From positions 1-21,892 of the forward strand of contig JBDLJD010000071.1 in assembly GCA_039714495.1 (NCBI GenBank): DNA of 21,892 bases. The letters run 5' to 3'. The notes beneath the pieces were generated by a model that had not been told where the DNA came from, made no database searches, and was given only the letters and a program-made list of their open reading frames with translations. This document shows, one piece after another, positions 8,929 to 15,306 of the stretch. This DNA comes from JAJDNW01 sp039714495. GTDB lineage: Bacteria; Desulfobacterota; Desulfobacteria; Desulfobacterales; B30-G6. Both the position numbers and the translations under genes were made by a program. The first letter of the stretch is position 1, and every line of letters starts with the position of its first letter.

Positions 8929-10182
8929 ATGGAAGTCAATTTGAACTACTGGATGGCGCAACTGTTGATTCTGGTGTTTTACATCATGACACTGGTGGTT
9001 TACAGCCGGGCCAGGAATGAATATATCGGCGGTAAAATCGGCAACGCCATAAATCTGATCCTGATGTTTCTTCTGGTGCTGTTTCTTTCGGATATTGTCG
9101 ATTACTTTTTTATCGTACTGGTGCCTCTGGGTGAAGACACCATTCTGATCATCAAGATTCTGCTGCGGCTCGTGGCCATATGTGTGCTCTTTTTCGGGGG
9201 CTTGCGGTTTTTCGCAGGCCGGACGGCACCTGCCGAGGTGATTCGACAGACAGTGGCCCTGGGGGCCGCACGGCCTGCACCGCCAGCCGCGCAGAAGACG
9301 GTTCCGGCAGGCGATAAAACGGTCGTGGTCGGTGAAAAACCCAAGGCCCTGCCCACGCTGGGCCGCTATGAAATTCTGGGGCAACTGGGGCGCGGCGCCA
9401 TGGGGATCGTTTACAAAGGCCGGGACCCCAAGCTGAGCCGTCTTACCGCCATCAAAACGATCCGTTTCTCAGATGAATTTGACGAATCTCAAGTGGAAAC
9501 GATCAAAGAACACTTTTACCGTGAAGCCGAAGTTGTGGCCAAGCTCTCCCACACCAATATCGTGACCATATATGACGTGGGGGAGGACCTGGATCTATCC
9601 TATCTGGCCATGGAGTATCTTGAAGGCGAAAATCTGGAAAAATATACCGCCAAGGAGAATCTGCTCCCCATAAAAAAGATCATCGAGATCATCGTCCAAG
9701 TGTGCGATGCCCTGGCGTACGCCCACCATCATGACATCATTCACCGTGACATAAAACCGGCCAACATCATGATGCTGAAAGATGGTATTGTAAAAGTGAC
9801 CGATTTCGGCATTGCCCGTGCAACAACCAGCACAAGGACGCGTACCGGCATCATCAAGGGCACGCCTTACTACATGTCCCCGGAGCAAACCCAGGGAAAG
9901 GAGATCACCGGCCAGTCGGATGTCTTTTCCCTCGGGGTCGTCTTTTATCAACTCCTGACCGGAAAGCTACCCTTTTACGGGGATAACATGGCAGCGATTA
10001 TGTATCAGACCACATCGGTTGAACCGGAGCCGCCTACCACCTACAATTCAACCATCAACAAGCCAGCCCTGGCCATTCTCAAACGATCACTGGAAAAGTC
10101 TCCCAAAGACAGGTACCCGGATGCCGGCAAAATGGCGGAGCACCTGAGACTCTTGAGCAAGAAGATGGAAGCTGGACATTGA
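8929..10182 (+). CDS. Membrane Ser/Thr protein kinase, short paralogue
   Basis: This 417-residue kinase is a clear paralogue of the one at 4549. It has the same three-helix membrane module (residues 1-95, with FYIMTL, YSRARNEY, GGKI, AINLI and FFGGLRFF shared), a different Ala/Pro-rich linker, then a full kinase domain at about 143-410. All catalytic motifs are present: GRGAMG, AIKTI, HRDIKPAN, DFG and SPEQ, and the activation loop STRTRTGIIKGTPYYM is nearly identical. It stops just after the kinase domain, so it lacks the fourth helix, coiled coil and periplasmic tail. Translation is probably coupled to the PATAN gene, since the ATG is one base past the upstream TAA and no strong ribosome site is seen. 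Hetero-dimerisation or cross-phosphorylation with its longer partner is plausible but unproven. Confidence 0.92.
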   Translation: MEVNLNYWMAQLLILVFYIMTLVVYSRARNEYIGGKIGNAINLILMFLLVLFLSDIVDYFFIVLVPLGEDTILIIKILLRLVAICVLFFGGLRFFAGRTAPAEVIRQTVALGAARPAPPAAQKTVPAGDKTVVVGEKPKALPTLGRYEILGQLGRGAMGIVYKGRDPKLSRLTAIKTIRFSDEFDESQVETIKEHFYREAEVVAKLSHTNIVTIYDVGEDLDLSYLAMEYLEGENLEKYTAKENLLPIKKIIEIIVQVCDALAYAHHHDIIHRDIKPANIMMLKDGIVKVTDFGIARATTSTRTRTGIIKGTPYYMSPEQTQGKEITGQSDVFSLGVVFYQLLTGKLPFYGDNMAAIMYQTTSVEPEPPTTYNSTINKPALAILKRSLEKSPKDRYPDAGKMAEHLRLLSKKMEAGH

Positions 10183-10320
10183 GATCAGAAGCCGGAGGAC
10201 AGAGCGTCAGAGGACGGAGCACCAGAACTTCAGAACCTCAGAGCCCCAGAGAACGGAGGACAGAAGACGGGGTGCCAGAGGTCAAATGCCAGAAGTCAGA
10301 AGACCGGACATAAAATTGAA
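10183..10320. repeat. Degenerate purine-rich direct repeats, no gene
   Basis: About 140 bases after the second kinase consist of variations on short units such as CAGAGGACAGA, CAGAAGTCAGA and CAGAACCTCAGA. The region is rich in G and A on the + strand. No open frame with a ribosome site is present. It looks like a decayed or actively slipping low-complexity spacer rather than a regulatory leader. Confidence 0.7.
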
Positions 10321-10397
10321 TCACGAAAACACGAAATCCAAAAAGCACGAAATGTTCAGAAATGTTTTCGTGTTTTCATTCTTTCGTGATTTCGTGA
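10321..10397. repeat. Imperfect long inverted repeat of CACGAAA units
   Basis: TCACGAAAACACGAAA... (10321-10356) is inverted as ...CGTGATTTCGTGA (10363-10397) with most positions pairing, leaving only about six bases in the loop. Each arm carries three CACGAAA-like units. It could form a long hairpin between the convergent kinase and ATPase-OmpA genes and may help end transcription from both sides. Bases 10398-10488 hold nothing I can recognise. Confidence 0.65.
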
Positions 10398-10488
10398 TGG
10401 AGGTTTTTGATTGGACGTTGAAAATTGGATATTTGAAAACAATAAAGTGACAACTTTTAATCAGGACTTGACCTTTAATCGGGCACCA

Positions 10489-10535
10489 TTACACTTTACC
10501 TTACACCTTACACCTTACACCTTACACCTTACACC
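10489..10535. repeat. Heptanucleotide tandem repeat TTACACC
   Basis: Five perfect copies of TTACACC occupy 10501-10535, preceded by the degenerate units TTACACT (10489-10495) and TTACC (10496-10500). The last copy touches the stop codon of the minus-strand ATPase-OmpA gene, so the array lies directly downstream of that gene and does not alter its protein. Confidence 0.9.
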
Positions 10536-12076
10536 TACTCGCTGAGGACGATCTCCACACGCCGGTTGGCAGCCCTTCCGTCCCGGGTTTTGTTGCTTTC
10601 GATGGGGTCTTCCGGCCCTTTTCCATAGGTGGCGACCCGTGCGGGCGCAATCCCCTGGCCAACCAAATAGGATTTGACAACGGTGGCCCGGAATTCGGAA
10701 AGGCGGCGATTGTATTCGTAATTGCCCAGGGAATCCGTGTAACCGCTTACCGACACTGTGAGGCCCTCTACCTGTTTGACGACATTTGCAATGCGGTTCA
10801 TCTGGTCATACGCATCATCGGAGAATTCGTTGGAATCCATTCGGAATCGAATGATGTAGGGTTTGTTAAGATAGCTTGCCAATTCAGCACTTGACATGGC
10901 CGGCTTTTCTGCAGCCGTTGTACCAGGCCGAGCTGAAACGGTTTTTTCGGCACTTGCCGGTTTGGGCGCTTGTGCTTCAGGCAAGGTTACCGGAACAGGA
11001 CTGCTAGGGTCAGAACTTTTTGTGGATGAAGCAGGCACGGATTTAGGGATGGAAAAGGCAGTGGATGTTTTCTGTTTCTCCACGGCCGTCGGTTTAGGTG
11101 TTTTACCGGCCGGCAAGATTTCCGGGAAATAAACATAGGTAGCCATTCCGGCCAGCAGCAACAGCAGCAGGCCGTATATGGGCAGGCTTATCAGGGGCTG
11201 GCGCAACGGATAAAAAAACAGATTGAAAATGGTTTGCACCATGCTGGTATCCCGGGTGGGTTCAGGCTTTTCGACGGTGATGCTGAGATCGTCGGCGCAT
11301 TCCTTTACAATACGGGCGTCGATATTTTTCTTCCCTCTGACAAAAGCGGTTAAAAGGGCATGGTCGCAGATGACATTGATCAGGCGCGGATAGCAACTGG
11401 AAAAAGAGATGACCTGGCGTATTGCGCCCTTGCTGAACATACTTTTCTCGCAACCAGCCACCTTGAGGCGGAATTTGATGTATTCGTCCACTTCCTTGCT
11501 GGGTATGGGACCGATATTGTAGCGGGTGGTAATCCGCTGCAGCAGAGCCCGGTTACGGGTTTCCAGCAGGGTTTCGTTGAGCTCTATCTGCCCCACCAGG
11601 AAAATATTAAGCAGTTTTGAGCTTTGGGTCTCGATATTAGACAGCTGTCGAACTTCTTCAAGCATTTCATGATCCAGCCGCTGGGCTTCGTCGATGATGA
11701 TCAGAACCTGTTTTTTTTGGGTGTTGGCTTTGTGCAGGAAGTGTATGAAATGTACAAGGAAATCGCCTTTGCTGGTGAACTGTTTGTCGATTTTGAAGGC
11801 GTGTACCAGAAAGTTGAAAAAATCCAACTTTTCCAGCCCAGGATCCGGGATGGTGGCCACGAGGACATTCTCATCCAGACTGTCCAGCAGCCCGTTGATG
11901 AGGGTCGTCTTGCCTGTACCCACATCGCCCACCAGCAGCAGAAAACCGCGGTTGTCGTGAATACCGAATTTCAGCCTGGCCAGGGCTTCTTTGTGAGTTT
12001 CGCCCAGCCATAGGAAACGCGGGTCGGGGCTGATCTGAAATGGTTTTTCCTTTAAACCGAAATGGGAAAGATACAT
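10535..12076 (-). CDS. ExeA-like AAA ATPase fused to an OmpA peptidoglycan-binding domain
   Basis: This 513-residue protein starts MYLSHFGLKEKPFQISPDPR, the typical opening of ExeA/GspA-type ATPases. Walker A GDVGTGKT is at 50-57, Walker B VLIIIDEAQ at 124-132, and the arginine-rich RALLQRITTRY at 176-186. A single membrane helix follows at about 297-317, then a Pro/Ala/Ser/Thr-rich linker (325-395) and an OmpA-like domain (405-512) with GYTDSLGNYEYNRRLSEFRA and NRRVEI, which bind peptidoglycan diaminopimelate in this family. The ATPase should be cytoplasmic and the OmpA domain periplasmic. GspA proteins that help assemble secretin channels have the same layout but a different peptidoglycan-binding domain. 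It diverges from the VWA-FHA gene 87 bases away and faces the kinase operon. A role in energised remodelling or anchoring of an envelope complex is inferred. Confidence 0.9.
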   Translation of the reverse strand: MYLSHFGLKEKPFQISPDPRFLWLGETHKEALARLKFGIHDNRGFLLLVGDVGTGKTTLINGLLDSLDENVLVATIPDPGLEKLDFFNFLVHAFKIDKQFTSKGDFLVHFIHFLHKANTQKKQVLIIIDEAQRLDHEMLEEVRQLSNIETQSSKLLNIFLVGQIELNETLLETRNRALLQRITTRYNIGPIPSKEVDEYIKFRLKVAGCEKSMFSKGAIRQVISFSSCYPRLINVICDHALLTAFVRGKKNIDARIVKECADDLSITVEKPEPTRDTSMVQTIFNLFFYPLRQPLISLPIYGLLLLLLAGMATYVYFPEILPAGKTPKPTAVEKQKTSTAFSIPKSVPASSTKSSDPSSPVPVTLPEAQAPKPASAEKTVSARPGTTAAEKPAMSSAELASYLNKPYIIRFRMDSNEFSDDAYDQMNRIANVVKQVEGLTVSVSGYTDSLGNYEYNRRLSEFRATVVKSYLVGQGIAPARVATYGKGPEDPIESNKTRDGRAANRRVEIVLSE

Positions 12077-12088
12077 ATCATTAACCTA

Positions 12089-12129
12089 TTGTTATTTCAA
12101 AATTAGTTTTGTATATAGTGTAAACGTTT
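12089..12129 (+). promoter_or_regulatory. Promoter and AAACGTTT palindrome before the VWA-FHA gene
   Basis: TTGTTA (12089-12094) and TATATA (12112-12117) are 17 bases apart, a plausible sigma-70 promoter with a start near 12124. The palindrome AAACGTTT (12122-12129) covers that start. Its CG centre resembles LacI/PurR-family operators, but no regulator is evident nearby. The region is shared with the divergent ATPase-OmpA gene. Confidence 0.45.
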
Positions 12130-12163
12130 TTAGATGTCAACGCAACTTTAAGAGGGCTTGTTT

Positions 12164-13489
12164 ATGAAAATAAACGAACATATATTCAAAATGATGCTGG
12201 GATGTCTGATGCTGCTGGTTATATCAAGCGTACTGGCCGGCCATGCTGCCGGAGAAGGTCAGGCCCGCCCGGGGCAGGACGTAATTTTCGCACTGGACAA
12301 TTCAGGCAGCATGCTGAAGAACGATCCGGATTTCATCACCCGGACGGTGGTCATCAATTTTCTGGAGGGGCTGGCCGAGGAGGTCCGGGTCGGCATGGTT
12401 ATTTTTGACACCGATGCAAAGCTGGTTCAGCCGCTCACAGGCATAACCACAGTGGAAAGCGCTGAACGTTTTTTGGAAGGCCTCGACAGAATCACCTACA
12501 AGGGGCAGTTTACCAACACCCCTGCAGGAGTGGAGAGGGCCGTGTATGAACTCAAAACAAACGGCAGACAAGAGACTGAAAAAGTCATCATTCTTCTTAC
12601 GGACGGTATTGTTGATACCGGCAATAGGGCCAAAGATCTTGAATCGGAAAAGTGGCTCAAGGATACCCTCACCCTGGAATGCAAAAAACTGGGCATACGG
12701 ATTTTCGGGATTGCCTTTACGGAGCAGGCGGATTTTCAACTCATGCAAACCCTGGCCGTGAAAACCGAAGGGGAGTATTTCAGGGCCTTCACCACGGATG
12801 AGGTGGCGTCGGTGTTCCAGGTTATTGACGATATTATTTCCAAACCTGCTTCAAAGGAGCCAGTGTCTTCTGCAAAGACAACCGTTGCCCAACCGCAAAT
12901 CGTTGAAAAGAAAGCTCCACCGGCAGACCCTGTTTCACCTGGGGAAGAGGGTGTAGAAAAAAAAGACGACCTCCTGTCCCTGATACTCCCGGTCACTGTG
13001 ATTCTGGCCGCACTGGTGCTGGCCTACTTTGGCTTCATGCGTAAAAAAAAGACCATCATGATCAAGCCGGACACCCAGTTGGACCTGGCCACCATAGAGG
13101 GCAATCACGACAGATCCATGGACCAGGCGGAACTGATCGATACCGAAAATATCATCTCCAACGAATCCATAACCTTGCCGTTGGACAGCAATTCCGTGAG
13201 CATTGGGCGCGACTCGAGCAATGATATTGTCATTCCCAGGGAGTCCATTTCGAGTCTGCACGCCAGCATCGACTATAAAAACGGCTATTACTATCTCGAA
13301 GACCTCCGCAGCACCAACGGTACTCGTTTGAATGATAAACAACTAGAGGAAAACAATCCAGTGCGGTTGAAAAGCGGGGATAAAATTCATTTCGCCATTT
13401 ATGAATTCCGGTTTTTGATGCATGACCTGGCGCCATATGGCGAGACCGTCATGATCAAGAAAGATATGAAGCTGAAATTCGAACAATAG
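12164..13489 (+). CDS. VWA-TM-FHA transmembrane protein
   Basis: This 441-residue protein has an N-terminal signal peptide (residues 1-30), then a von Willebrand factor A domain (about 37-225) with a complete metal-ion site: DNSGS (D45, S47, S49), T119 and D147 in LLTDG. A Pro/Lys-rich linker, one membrane helix (271-291) followed by RKKK, and a forkhead-associated domain (about 335-418) come next. The FHA domain keeps the phospho-threonine pocket: SIGRD 346-350, SSLHA 363-367 and STNGT 383-387. The VWA part should be periplasmic and the FHA part cytoplasmic. The ATG at 12164 is preferred over an in-frame TTG at 12158 because AGAGGG (12151-12156) is well placed. FHA domains read kinase-made phospho-threonine, so the kinases at 4549 and 8929 are natural partners, by inference. 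Confidence 0.92.
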   Translation: MKINEHIFKMMLGCLMLLVISSVLAGHAAGEGQARPGQDVIFALDNSGSMLKNDPDFITRTVVINFLEGLAEEVRVGMVIFDTDAKLVQPLTGITTVESAERFLEGLDRITYKGQFTNTPAGVERAVYELKTNGRQETEKVIILLTDGIVDTGNRAKDLESEKWLKDTLTLECKKLGIRIFGIAFTEQADFQLMQTLAVKTEGEYFRAFTTDEVASVFQVIDDIISKPASKEPVSSAKTTVAQPQIVEKKAPPADPVSPGEEGVEKKDDLLSLILPVTVILAALVLAYFGFMRKKKTIMIKPDTQLDLATIEGNHDRSMDQAELIDTENIISNESITLPLDSNSVSIGRDSSNDIVIPRESISSLHASIDYKNGYYYLEDLRSTNGTRLNDKQLEENNPVRLKSGDKIHFAIYEFRFLMHDLAPYGETVMIKKDMKLKFEQ

Positions 13490-13520
13490 AACAGAAGTTA
13501 TAGGATTCAAGGGGTCGAGT

Positions 13521-13696
13521 GCTATGCTGGAAGCTTTAGGTTTGCGGGCCAGTACCCACATGATGAAAACGGTGCTCCTGTCAGGTATATCCAGGAATTG
13601 TTGGGGCATGAATCACTGGAATCCACCCAAATATACACCAGGGTGACCATTAACGATTTAAAGGCGGTGCTTAGCAAGTATCATCCCGGCAACTAG
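13521..13696 (+). pseudogene. Tyrosine recombinase/integrase C-terminal remnant
   Basis: The reading frame ending at TAG 13694-13696 gives ENGAPVRYIQELLGHES followed by LESTQIYTRV, the end of XerC/XerD-type recombinases with the conserved LGH histidine and the catalytic tyrosine in IYT. Just before it, STHMM (13551-13565) lies in another frame, where intact relatives read THMLENGAP. A one-base deletion near 13565 would explain this. Everything upstream of about 13521 is missing, including the first catalytic Arg, so the enzyme cannot be functional. It marks the left edge of the accessory patch and suggests past integration. Confidence 0.75.
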
Positions 13697-13713
13697 TTTA
13701 GATCGTCACCAGC

Positions 13714-13741
13714 TTGACAAAATACCAAAAATAGGTATATT
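13714..13741 (+). promoter_or_regulatory. Promoter and operator of the HigBA-like pair
   Basis: TTGACA (13714-13719) and TATATT (13736-13741) are 16 bases apart. The palindrome ATACC-N7-GGTAT (13722-13738) sits between and over them, well placed for autorepression by the XRE-type antitoxin. The predicted start is at or within a base or two of the toxin ATG (13748), so the toxin mRNA may be leaderless. No Shine-Dalgarno sequence precedes that ATG. Confidence 0.55.
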
Positions 13742-13747
13742 TAGGCA

Positions 13748-14026
13748 ATGCATTGGACTGTTAACCTCAGAAAAAAGGTTGTCAAGGCGCTAAAGAAGCT
13801 ACCTGAAAACGTAAAATTCAGCTTTATAGCTTTGATAAGGGAAATTGAGGCCAAAGGACCGGTAAGGGGCAACTGACCAAACTACAGCAGGCTGGGGAGC
13901 AACAGGCACCATTGTCATTTGAAGAAAGGTAAAACTACATACGTTGCCATCTGGCAGGTTATTGATAAAGAAATACACATAGTGGAGGTAAGCTATGTTG
14001 GAACACACGAGAGAGCACCCTATTAA
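13748..14026 (+). pseudogene. HigB/RelE-type toxin with in-frame TGA at codon 43
   Basis: Read through one TGA, 92 codons encode a RelE-superfamily mRNA interferase-like protein. MHWTVNLRKKVVKALKKLP... runs up to GPVRGN, then TGA (13874-13876), then PNYSRLGSNRHHCHLKKGK, TYVAIWQVIDKE and VSYVGTHERAPY to the TAA at 14024. The frame is the same on both sides and both halves look fully coding. From memory of this family (GNWPNYSKL-like), the TGA stands where tryptophan is usual, so a TGG-to-TGA change is the simplest explanation. The antitoxin gene begins inside its last 32 bases. The toxin is either freshly inactivated, leaving an orphan antitoxin, or made at low level by readthrough. Selenocysteine is unlikely, since I see no clear SECIS hairpin after the TGA. 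Confidence 0.8.
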
Positions 14027-14339
14027 AATCAGTTTTACCGGCCCTCCGGGTAACCGGCAGAAAGCAATTCAGGCTTTGAAAAGGCTCGGATATGTTGAAT
14101 CGGTAGATTCAGTGCCGTGGCGCGAGGCATTTCCTGATATGGTGGATGAAAAGTTGCCCGGCGTCAGTTTGAAGGGCGCACGCACAAAAGAAGGTACCAC
14201 TCAGAAGCAGCTTGCTGAAATGACAGGTGTCAAGCAACACCATATTTCTGAAATGGAGAATCACAAGCGTTCTATCGGAAAAAAAGTTGCGAAAAAATTT
14301 GCCGAGGTTTTGAATGTGAGCTATAAAATATTTTTGTAA
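13995..14339 (+). CDS. XRE-family antitoxin (HigA-like)
   Basis: This 114-residue protein has an N-terminal segment (HPIKISFTGPPGNRQKAIQA) typical of antitoxins paired with RelE/HigB-like toxins. A helix-turn-helix follows at about residues 70-100 (TQKQLAEMTGVKQHHISEME). It would bind the toxin and repress its own promoter at 13714-13741. GGAGG at 13984-13988 is six bases before the ATG, and the gene overlaps the toxin's end by 32 bases in another frame, a usual toxin-first arrangement. The frame is intact while the toxin carries a TGA, so it may now act only as a repressor or as an anti-addiction factor. Confidence 0.85.
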   Translation: MLEHTREHPIKISFTGPPGNRQKAIQALKRLGYVESVDSVPWREAFPDMVDEKLPGVSLKGARTKEGTTQKQLAEMTGVKQHHISEMENHKRSIGKKVAKKFAEVLNVSYKIFL

Positions 14340-14418
14340 GAAACAAGTTGCAGTGGCAAGATAACTTATTGATTTGAAAAGATAAATATAGTAGGATAAC
14401 GTTTGTAAGGAGCTAAAA

Positions 14419-14706
14419 ATGCATATCAAAAAACGATATATTGCTCCGGCGAATAAATACGTTAACGCCGTCATTCCCGCGAAGGCGGGAATCCAGGATA
14501 TTACTGGATGCCGGAACAAGTCCGGCATGACGCATTTGGCTATTTAGTTGCCAGGTTAATATTACCGATGAAAATGGAAATCCAAAAGAGTCCACCGCCA
14601 CGCTGCAAAATATCTCCAACGCCTTCCTAAATCATCAAAACAACGTATCAAAGATATTCAAACAACTCAGATGAAATTGAGGGAAATTGTTCTTGATTCA
14701 TATTAA
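14419..14706 (+). pseudogene. Small unrecognised gene broken by a palindromic repeat
   Basis: AAGGAG (14407-14412) is a strong ribosome site for ATG 14419, and the reading begins MHIKKRYIAPANKYVN. It then enters the repeat at 14469-14532 and hits TAG at 14545. After the repeat, coding-like sequence resumes as VNITDENGNPKESTATLQNI from 14555. A one-base shift near 14622 is needed to join it to LPKSSKQRIKDIQTTQMKLR, ending at TAA 14704-14706. Taken together this looks like a gene of about 70 codons interrupted by a repeat insertion and later frameshifted. I do not recognise the family. It may be noncoding spacer, but the good ribosome site and the frame continuity argue for a former gene. Confidence 0.4.
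14469..14532. repeat. Cloverleaf-like palindromic repeat (REP/dRS3-type)
   Basis: The outer arms CGTCAT (14469-14474) and ATGACG (14527-14532) enclose three hairpins in a row. These are TTCCCGC-GAAG-GCGGGAA (14474-14491), ATCCAG-N7-CTGGAT (14491-14509) and GCCGGA-N5-TCCGGC (14510-14526). Almost every base pairs, giving a four-way-junction outline in single-stranded DNA or RNA. The ATTCCCGCGAAGGCGGGAAT core is a dispersed repeat seen in many proteobacterial genomes. The minus-strand reading (MPDLFRHPV...) is a well-known false ORF made by such repeats. Confidence 0.88.
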
Positions 14707-14738
14707 ATATAGGCCTATATTAAGGTCTATATTAAGGT
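14693..14738 (+). promoter_or_regulatory. Promoter and operator of the Phd/ParE pair
   Basis: TTGATT (14693-14698) and TATATT (14716-14721) form a 17-spaced promoter. The perfect 14-bp palindrome ATATAGGCCTATAT (14707-14720) covers the -10 box. Two tandem copies of CTATATTAAGGT (14715-14726 and 14727-14738) continue downstream. Phd/YefM antitoxins repress by binding such palindromes, so this is the likely autoregulatory site. It overlaps the end of the broken gene upstream. Confidence 0.6.
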
Positions 14739-14761
14739 CGAGATAATTCAAAGGAGCCAAT

Positions 14762-15025
14762 ATGAAACCTATAATCCTTTCTCAAAATGTTGTTTCCCTA
14801 TCGGATTTCAAAAATAAAGCTTCTAAGATGGTCAATGAAATCCGCAGCTCACGTCGTCCTGTGGTCATCACACAAAATGGCAAGGCAGCGGCTGTTCTTA
14901 TTTCGCCGTCAGATTATGACCTTCTATATGAACAGATGCGTTTTGTTGATTCTGTGAAAAGAGGACTGGCGGATGTCCAGGATGGACGGATATTGTCAGA
15001 TGAAGATCTGAGCAAAGAGCTGTGA
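14762..15025 (+). CDS. Phd/YefM-family antitoxin
   Basis: This 87-residue protein has the Phd/YefM layout. The N-terminal DNA-binding part reads VVSLSDFKNKASKMVNEIR, followed by RRPVVITQNGKAAAVLISPSDYDLL, and a charged C-terminal tail (SDEDLSKEL) would wrap the toxin. AAGGAG (14750-14755) is six bases before the ATG. The stop overlaps the toxin start (GTGA), which couples their translation. It should neutralise the ParE-like toxin and repress the promoter at 14693-14738. Confidence 0.93.
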   Translation: MKPIILSQNVVSLSDFKNKASKMVNEIRSSRRPVVITQNGKAAAVLISPSDYDLLYEQMRFVDSVKRGLADVQDGRILSDEDLSKEL

Positions 15026-15306
15026 AGCTTTTTTGGACCGAAACCGCAAAGCAGGATCTGATGGCAATTCGCCAATATATTTCTGCGGATAATCCAACAG
15101 CGGCCAAACGTTGGATAAATCGTTTAAGACAACGCGCAAGACATTCACGCCATGCACCGCTTGCCGGACGTATGCTGCCTGAACTGGCACGCGAAGACAT
15201 TCTGGAACTGATTGAAGGCAACTATCGAATTGTGTATCAAGTATTTGACGATCGTATAGTTGTATTAACGGTATTCGAGGGGCATCAGCTTCTCCAGCAG
15301 GGATAA
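15022..15306 (+). CDS. ParE/RelE-superfamily toxin
   Basis: This 94-residue protein shows the ParE pattern: WTETAKQDLMAIRQYISADN, PTAAKRWINRLRQRA, then LELIEGNYRIVYQVFDDRIV and LTVFEGHQLL. ParE-like toxins poison gyrase and RelE-like relatives cut mRNA; sequence alone does not settle which. The start is GTG overlapping the antitoxin TGA. The last codons and the stop (LLQQG, TAA 15304-15306) lie within a palindromic repeat, so the native C-terminus may have been replaced by repeat-derived residues. The length is still normal for the family. Confidence 0.9.
   Translation: MKLFWTETAKQDLMAIRQYISADNPTAAKRWINRLRQRARHSRHAPLAGRMLPELAREDILELIEGNYRIVYQVFDDRIVVLTVFEGHQLLQQG

Noticed and set aside
10501..10535. 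CRISPR-like array
   Set aside because: The repeat unit is only 7 bases and directly tandem with no spacers.
13874..13920. Selenocysteine at the toxin's TGA
   Set aside because: No convincing bacterial SECIS hairpin with a GU-rich apical loop follows the TGA. RelE-type toxins are not selenoproteins, and TGG-to-TGA is a single transition.
14109..14528. 139-residue minus-strand frame starting MPDLFRHPVISWIPAFAGMT
   Set aside because: This reading is the well-known false protein produced by the ATTCCCGCGAAGGCGGGAAT-type repeat, and the rest lies antisense to the XRE antitoxin.
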